The notes beneath the pieces are model-generated. The model did no database searches. It was not told the DNA's origin and worked only from the letters and a program-made list of their open reading frames with translations. The position numbers were made by a program, and so were the translations under genes. Positions 59,502 to 64,000 of a DNA stretch of 64,000 bases are shown piece by piece (the first letter of the stretch is position 1; the number at the start of each line of letters is the position of its first letter). This DNA comes from Ruminococcus sp. (GTDB lineage: Bacteria; Bacillota; Clostridia; Oscillospirales; Ruminococcaceae), in the NCBI GenBank assembly GCA_017462565.1, contig JAFTQW010000020.1:1-64000 (forward strand), given 5' to 3'.

Positions 59502-59660
59502 ATACCAATCCCCGAAATTCCAATAGACAAACTGACGGCTGAAATGCTGTCATGCTGTGTCGAACAGCCTCTGTGGGCGACAGCCCGACTTGCGGTGTTC
59601 TCCTTGCCTGACAGCATTTCATTTCGCCATTTTGTCTATTTCTATTTCGGGGATTGGTAT
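59502..59660. mobile_element. 159-bp near-palindromic MITE-like repeat, family E
   Basis: Ends ATACCAATCCCCGAAAT and its complement extend to about 30 bp with three mismatches; inner halves GAAATGCTGTCA and TGACAGCATTTC continue the palindrome, so nearly the whole element folds on itself. No ORF. It lies between the ANTAR gene and its terminator. Confidence 0.75.
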
Positions 59661-59664
59661 AAAA

Positions 59665-59700
59665 AACTGTCCGCAATTTATGCAGACAGGTTCTTTTTTT
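59665..59700 (+). terminator. Terminator after the ANTAR gene
   Basis: AACTGTCCGCA (59665-59675) pairs with TGCAGACAGGTT (59681-59692) with a bulge, followed by seven T residues. CTGTC-type stem again. Confidence 0.8.
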
Positions 59701-60667
59701 ATGACAGTTTATTTGTTCTCATCTGAAGCCGGACATCGTCGCCTTTGAATTCAAGACACGTGTAAACTGATATAATACGTGAAACAACTCGGCTTTCATA
59801 ACGGCGGCTGATACCGTCAAAATTGAGATTTGTGCTTATTATCGTAGGTTTTCCACTGTTCAGACGTGAATTGATGATGTTATAAATTGTCGCATTATAG
59901 AATGAAGTCTCATATTCCGTACCAAGATCGTCAAGGATCAGAAGGTCGGTACTCATAACGAGGTCGATCATTTCCGAAGAATGTTCACGGCTGAAATGCT
60001 CGTGTTCGATATTACGGAGGATGTTAACGGCAGAATCATAAATTACGCTGTATCCTTTTTCGAGAACATGATTAGCGATAGCAAGCGAGAGGTGGGTTTT
60101 TCCAAGACCTGTTTCGCCGAACATGAAAATGCTGCCTGATTCCGGAGTAAAAGTTTCTGCATACTGATGTGTAAATTCAAGAATTTTCTGCATTGTGAAG
60201 TAGTCGTCGCCTTTATAATAGCTGAGGGAAAATGATGAAAAACTGGATAATTTCAGGTGTGCGCTTTTATTAAGCTCGTCCGCCGAAAGCTTTCCGCAGA
60301 GCCTTTTGAAGCAGTCGCAGAAACGGTTGTTATAATATCCGGTATCGCTGCATTTTGGACAAGTATAGTGTATATCGAGATAATCTGCGGGGTAGCCGTG
60401 CTCCTCAAGAAGCTTTCTCGACATTGCCTGCGCTCCGAGATTATATTGTCTTAGCTGTTCTATTTTGCTGTTTACATTATCAGAACCGTTTTTTTGAGAA
60501 ATAATTTGTATAAGTTCTTTTCCCGTGTTGAATAAAGCGTCGTTGACTTCCTTTATCTGGGGTATTTTTTTATTGATTTCAGCGATACGCTGATCGTTTT
60601 CACTAACGGCTTTCATACGCCGGTTAGTCATTATCGACTGAGCTTTATCGAAAACAGAGCTGTCCAT
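59699..60667 (-). CDS. DnaC/DnaI-like ATPase (helicase loader)
   Basis: 322 aa. AAA+ ATPase related to DnaC and the primosome loader DnaI, which places the replicative helicase on DNA. The N-terminal helical part (about 1-95) has a zinc-finger-like CPKCSDTGYYNNRFCDC (about 103-119); Walker A GETGLGKTHLS (about 168), Walker B LLILDDLG near 235, and the sensor region TNLNFDGISRRYESRVVSRI near 280. Read in the same direction as the dnaD-like gene upstream, but separated from it by two membrane genes. Confidence 0.88.
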   Translation of the reverse strand: MDSSVFDKAQSIMTNRRMKAVSENDQRIAEINKKIPQIKEVNDALFNTGKELIQIISQKNGSDNVNSKIEQLRQYNLGAQAMSRKLLEEHGYPADYLDIHYTCPKCSDTGYYNNRFCDCFKRLCGKLSADELNKSAHLKLSSFSSFSLSYYKGDDYFTMQKILEFTHQYAETFTPESGSIFMFGETGLGKTHLSLAIANHVLEKGYSVIYDSAVNILRNIEHEHFSREHSSEMIDLVMSTDLLILDDLGTEYETSFYNATIYNIINSRLNSGKPTIISTNLNFDGISRRYESRVVSRIISVYTCLEFKGDDVRLQMRTNKLS

Positions 60668-60713
60668 AGCTTTACATCTCCTTGTAATATTGATTGAAAT
60701 CAGAATTTTTTGC

Positions 60714-61330
60714 CTATATCAATGAAATAAAGGTCATAACAACATCTATTCCATTTCCTAATAGATTGTCTATAAAATGCGCTGTCATTGGTACAAATAT
60801 ATTTTTTGTCTTTATATATGAAACACTTAACGGCAAAGCCCATATCATAGTTAAAAGAATTCCCCATATTGTTAACGAATGCTCCAAGGCATACAGAAAC
60901 ATACTTATGAGAGTTGTGACAGCCAAGATTCCTTTGTTATTGAAAGAAATCATGTTTTTTCTGTAACGGCTGGAAATAATATGGTAGATATTGCAAATAT
61001 TGTTAATTTCAACCAACTGTCTTGTTTTAAACCAATCATTCCCGTGTTAAAATCAGAAAAGGCATTTTCTAAAATTATTGTTAATGCAAATGCTGCAATA
61101 AAGAGAATTAATGTAATTATTACCTGTTTCCAGAATTTTTTTCCGCTTTTTATATTATTTATCTATTCTCTTATAGAAAAATCTTTTTTTATCACAAAAT
61201 ATATCAGTAATGATAAATAGAACAAAAAATTAGCGTAAATAAAATAGTTCTTAGGGATTATAAAGCAAAATATAATAAATATAATTTCTATTATGATTGG
61301 TATTGCATTCAATTTTATATATTTTCTCAT
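60714..61330 (-). pseudogene. Decayed CPBP-family (ABI) intramembrane protease
   Basis: ATG at 61330 opens a hydrophobic frame (MRKYIKLNAIPIIIEIIFII), which stops at TAG (61163-61165, codon 56), resumes in the same frame to TGA (60950-60952), and then continues in another frame. One A short in a six-A run near 60955 would join FPAVTEK to NMISFNNKG and the C-terminal half (FLYALEHSLTIWG, then FVPMTAHFIDNLL). CPBP motifs 2 and 3 (ALEH, AHFIDN) are kept but the glutamate pair and arginine of motif 1 are lost. Very AT-rich. A dead gene of a family that often gives bacteriocin immunity. Confidence 0.7.
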
Positions 61331-61359
61331 ATTTTAAAATCGTCGTAATTAATAAAAAT

Positions 61360-61818
61360 CTATTTCTTATTTTTGAGTTTATTACATATAATTTTCGGAA
61401 CTTTTATAAAAATTTCCCGGAATAAACAGCCGCTCAAATGTATTAGTAACGGCTGGATCTGGAACATAATGTATAAAAGGATGTCGAGCTCCAAATGATG
61501 AACATCTGAAGAAAGCTGTGTAAAAACAGATACAACAGATACATAGATCAACATTCCAAAGAACAATATAAGCATACTGCATTTAATACGTTTTTTATTT
61601 GAATCGTAAAATTTGTCGCTTTTTCTTTCTCTCATTACAACAAAATAATATAAAGCCTGTATCGGGATCCATATTAGAAAAATATATGCTTTTTCTTTGC
61701 CTCGAAACATATTCTGAAATATAAAGTTGATCTCGGAAGGGATAACCAAAAGGCGTGTCAAGCATATGAGTAAAGATATTATTACCGTTTGTATCATGGC
61801 TTTTTTATCATTTTCCAT
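61360..61818 (-). CDS. Unknown membrane protein in the dnaD-dnaC interval
   Basis: 152 aa, with about four hydrophobic segments (8-26, 43-61, 80-101 and 108-130) and basic ends (KVPKIICNKLKNKK). No family recognised. AT-rich like the CPBP remnant 29 bp downstream, and probably arrived with it. ATG at 61818 follows a weak GAGAGG. It lies about 50 bp after the dnaD-like gene. Confidence 0.6.
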   Translation of the reverse strand: MENDKKAMIQTVIISLLICLTRLLVIPSEINFIFQNMFRGKEKAYIFLIWIPIQALYYFVVMRERKSDKFYDSNKKRIKCSMLILFFGMLIYVSVVSVFTQLSSDVHHLELDILLYIMFQIQPLLIHLSGCLFREIFIKVPKIICNKLKNKK

Positions 61819-61869
61819 TACGTATGACCTCTCTGCAATATTTCACATGATTTTTTTCATTTATATAAA

Positions 61870-62865
61870 TCAGAATTTATTAATAACAACCTTATATTTA
61901 TCCACATCAGAAGAAGCAGATTCACCTGATCTGACCGGAGTCTTTTTTGTTTTTTTGTAGCTGCTTTCGGCGTCACGCACGTTTTTTACCGTAGTATAAC
62001 CGTTTTCCTGCCATGTTAAAAGGATTTTATTTATGTAATCGAAAGAGAGCTTATTGATCTGCTCGATAGTTTTCTGGTATGCATATTCGATCAATTCAAG
62101 ACTGTAACCTGCATTTTTCCACTGTTCTATAAATTCATTCTGTTTAGGAGTAGGACGTCGTATCATTTCAAATATTTTAACAATTTTTCCTGCGAAGTCG
62201 TTGTGCTGGGATAAGCGCTGAACCTCATCCTGTGCGGCATTCAGACTGTTGATATCGTTTTCAGCCCAGTTGCAGGCAATTTTTTCAATATAGCCGGAAT
62301 TGGTTTTTTCTATCTGAATGCAGTAATAGATAAGAGTTATGATAACTTCTTTTTTCAAACCGAGATAATTATACATCCAGATAAGAGAATTCTGCATGGT
62401 GTGATTAAGAGTGCCGAGAGCAGCTTCCGATATTTTAAAGAGATCGGCAATATCGGCAGATTCTCCGAGCATTTCAGAAATTTCTGACGGAGTAAGATTC
62501 TGTTTCTGTCTTGGAGCAATTTTTATTTTTTCTTCTTCAGGCTCGGCAGTCTCCTGAATCTGTTTTGGAACTTCAAAAAAATCTGAAGATTGAACAGGCT
62601 GTGTATCGGTCTGAACAAGCGTATGAACTCCTGTTGAAAGAACGTTGACCTGCTGCCAGAAAAGAACTGCGTCCTCTGCCGTTTGTATGGAAACACCTGT
62701 ATTAAGGGCAATTTCCTCTCCGCTGCAAATTCTTCCGGAGCAGCGAAGAATGTAAAGGAGAACTTTGAGCTGATCTCCTGTTGCAAGTTTTAAAAAATTA
62801 TCGGCAACAACACAAGGCACACCGAACATTGTACCCCATATGCCGCTGTTAGCTGTGAAATCCAA
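61870..62865 (-). CDS. DnaD-domain replication initiation protein
   Basis: 331 aa from a TTG at 62865: AGGAGG sits 8 nt before it, and MDFTANSGIWG is a likely start. Winged-helix N-domain (about 25-100, ATGDQLKVLLYILRCSG) and a C-terminal DnaD/DnaB2 domain (about 235-310) with the YxxxIxxW-like YINKILLTWQENGYTT motif. In Firmicutes DnaD remodels the origin and recruits the helicase loader. The central part is acidic and glutamine-rich (about 110-150). Its partner ATPase gene is downstream, beyond two membrane genes. Confidence 0.88.
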   Translation of the reverse strand: MDFTANSGIWGTMFGVPCVVADNFLKLATGDQLKVLLYILRCSGRICSGEEIALNTGVSIQTAEDAVLFWQQVNVLSTGVHTLVQTDTQPVQSSDFFEVPKQIQETAEPEEEKIKIAPRQKQNLTPSEISEMLGESADIADLFKISEAALGTLNHTMQNSLIWMYNYLGLKKEVIITLIYYCIQIEKTNSGYIEKIACNWAENDINSLNAAQDEVQRLSQHNDFAGKIVKIFEMIRRPTPKQNEFIEQWKNAGYSLELIEYAYQKTIEQINKLSFDYINKILLTWQENGYTTVKNVRDAESSYKKTKKTPVRSGESASSDVDKYKVVINKF

Positions 62866-62979
62866 AAGATATTCCTCCTGAAAAAATACTGTAAGAAACA
62901 TTATACCACATTTTTTTCATGTTGTCACCATGCAAATTGAACAATCAAATATTAAATGAACTGTATATTTTTTATGATA

Positions 62980-63010
62980 AGAGCGTGTTCACAAAAAATG
63001 AACACGCTCT
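62980..63010 (-). terminator. Hairpin after the MATE gene
   Basis: GAGCGTGTTCA (62981-62991) and TGAACACGCTC (62999-63009) form a strong stem with a T-rich loop on the minus strand, but a poor T tail (TTATCAT). Probable terminator of the MATE gene. Confidence 0.65.
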
Positions 63011-63017
63011 GTAAGCT

Positions 63018-64000
63018 TTACATATAATGATATTTGTTTTTAAGACTGAAAAGAAATATCATGGTTATGATAACAGACATGATCTCAGCTGTAACGATGG
63101 AAAGCCAGATACCATTTATGCCAAGAAAAATCGGAATTATCAGAACCGCTGCAATCTGAAATACCAGTGTACGCATAAACGATATCGATGCAGAAACGAG
63201 ACCGTTATTAAGTGAGGTAAAGAAAGAAGAACCAAAAATTGAAATTCCCGCAAAAAGGAATGAAAAAGAAAATATACGAAATCCGCTGAGAGTTAAATTC
63301 AGCAGTTCCTTATCATAACCAACGAAAATTTTTGCAAGCGGATAAGCGAGCAGTTCTGATAGAGCAAGCATAAAAACGGAAAAAATTCCGATTATGATAA
63401 AGCTTTTTTTAAGGATATTTTTTAATTCTGAATGATTTCCTGCGCCGTAATGATATCCGCTTATCGGAGCTGTTCCAACGGAATACCCTATGAATGCGGC
63501 AAGAAATATCATGTTGACATACATCAGAACACCATATGCCGCAACGCCGTCCTCGCCCGCATATTTCATTAATTGAAAGTTGTACAGCATACTGACTATT
63601 GACATAGAAATATTGGACATAAGTTCTGAGGAACCGTTGGCGCAGGCTCTTAAAAGAGCTTTTCTGTCAAATTTGGTTTTCACAAGTCTGAGCATACTCG
63701 AATTTTTTCTTGCAAAGTAAATCAGAGGAATAAGACCTCCAACGAGCTGACTTATTGCCGTAGCGGCAGCTGCGCCGATAAGTCCCCATTTGAAAACTGC
63801 TACGAATAATGCGTCCAGCGCCATATTTGTACATCCGGCGGCTATCGTTACGCCAAGACCGATCTGAGGTTTTTCAGCCGTAGCGAAAAAACTTTGAAAC
63901 TCATATTGAAGCATGAAAAAGGGCAGGGCAGCAAGAATTATTCTGCCGTAGGTAACACAGTCATTAAGCATTTTGCCTTCTGCTCCGAGAAGCGATGATA
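63018..64000 (-). CDS. MATE-family efflux transporter, C-terminal part (runs off the right edge)
   Basis: At least 327 codons; the frame continues past base 64000 (SSLLGAEGKMLNDCVTYGRI), so the N-terminus is missing. About nine hydrophobic segments, with MATE signatures such as LGVTIAAGCTNMALDALFV, GAAAATAISQLVGGLIPLIYF and GTAPISGYHYGAGNHSELKN. MATE proteins expel cationic drugs or metabolites by Na+ or H+ antiport. Substrate unknown. The tail ends in LKNKYHYM followed by a terminator-like hairpin. Confidence 0.92.
   Translation of the reverse strand, partial: SSLLGAEGKMLNDCVTYGRIILAALPFFMLQYEFQSFFATAEKPQIGLGVTIAAGCTNMALDALFVAVFKWGLIGAAAATAISQLVGGLIPLIYFARKNSSMLRLVKTKFDRKALLRACANGSSELMSNISMSIVSMLYNFQLMKYAGEDGVAAYGVLMYVNMIFLAAFIGYSVGTAPISGYHYGAGNHSELKNILKKSFIIIGIFSVFMLALSELLAYPLAKIFVGYDKELLNLTLSGFRIFSFSFLFAGISIFGSSFFTSLNNGLVSASISFMRTLVFQIAAVLIIPIFLGINGIWLSIVTAEIMSVIITMIFLFSLKNKYHYM

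Noticed and set aside
1-64000. CRISPR arrays, tRNA or rRNA genes
   Set aside because: No regularly spaced direct repeats, no tRNA-like GTTCGA T-loops with acceptor stems, and no rRNA signatures were seen.

Overview
The window looks like a chromosome segment of a low-to-moderate GC, cellulosome-forming Ruminococcus-type Firmicute (Oscillospiraceae/Ruminococcaceae). The evidence is three secreted proteins with C-terminal dockerins (a GH26 mannanase, a GH9 cellulase and a C1-family cysteine protease), Clostridia-type housekeeping gene order (rnc-elp3-like-smc-ftsY; yhbY-nadD/yqeK-LCP-rsfS; aroQ-M24 peptidase-efp), a spoIIR gene, NadE without a glutaminase domain, and AGGAGG-type ribosome binding sites. 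I cannot name the species.

Layout. 1-7.6 kb, minus strand: the tip of an ISAs1-type transposase gene, then a compact operon read right to left (tmcAL, C39-like lipoprotein, HAD phosphatase, mnmA, trmN6-like, rsmI), followed by a PHP phosphoesterase and a YdcF-like membrane protein. 7.7-9.8 kb: ackA, a 57-aa membrane peptide and dCMP deaminase. 9.8-13.6 kb: two different MITE-like repeats and a 1069-aa dockerin-bearing cysteine protease. 13.8-17.9 kb: a long, probably structured leader RNA followed by a sugar ABC importer (binding protein and two permeases, no ATPase). 17.9-20.0 kb: nicotinamidase and nadE, with thrH converging. 20.2-21.9 kb: a 66-aa lipoprotein and a radical SAM/SPASM enzyme separated by a MITE-like repeat. 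21.9-29.0 kb, minus: a small export-type membrane protein, ftsH, and the cellulosomal GH26-GH9 pair. 29.0-33.2 kb: an LRR protein, spoIIR, infC-rpmI-rplT behind an attenuator-like leader, and an RNA methyltransferase. 33.2-57.2 kb, plus: a long housekeeping run (dprA, topA, trmFO, plsX, rnc, elp3-like, smc, ftsY, rdgB, yhbY, flavodoxin-like, nadD-yqeK fusion, LCP, rsfS, leuS, rpsU, yqeG, aroQ, M24 peptidase, efp, CD1247-like). 57.3-59.5 kb: a second copy of the 220-bp repeat, a glutamine synthetase and an ANTAR regulator. 59.5-64 kb, minus: a palindromic repeat, a DnaC/DnaI-like loader and a DnaD protein split by two AT-rich membrane genes (one a broken CPBP protease), then a partial MATE exporter.

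The accessory interest lies in five themes. They are: (1) a putative radical SAM/lipoprotein maturation pair with a poly-A frameshift at the enzyme's likely original start; (2) an unassigned ~375-nt leader RNA with pseudoknot-compatible pairing; (3) at least five families of short inverted-repeat elements, one of which shares end sequence with the IS at the left edge; (4) a recurring CTGTCCG stem in terminators; and (5) unusual protein architectures (FtsY with its acidic domain at the C-terminus, NadD-YqeK fusion, dockerin-tagged protease, tandem-repeat LCP protein). All calls are made by eye; no database search or folding program was run.
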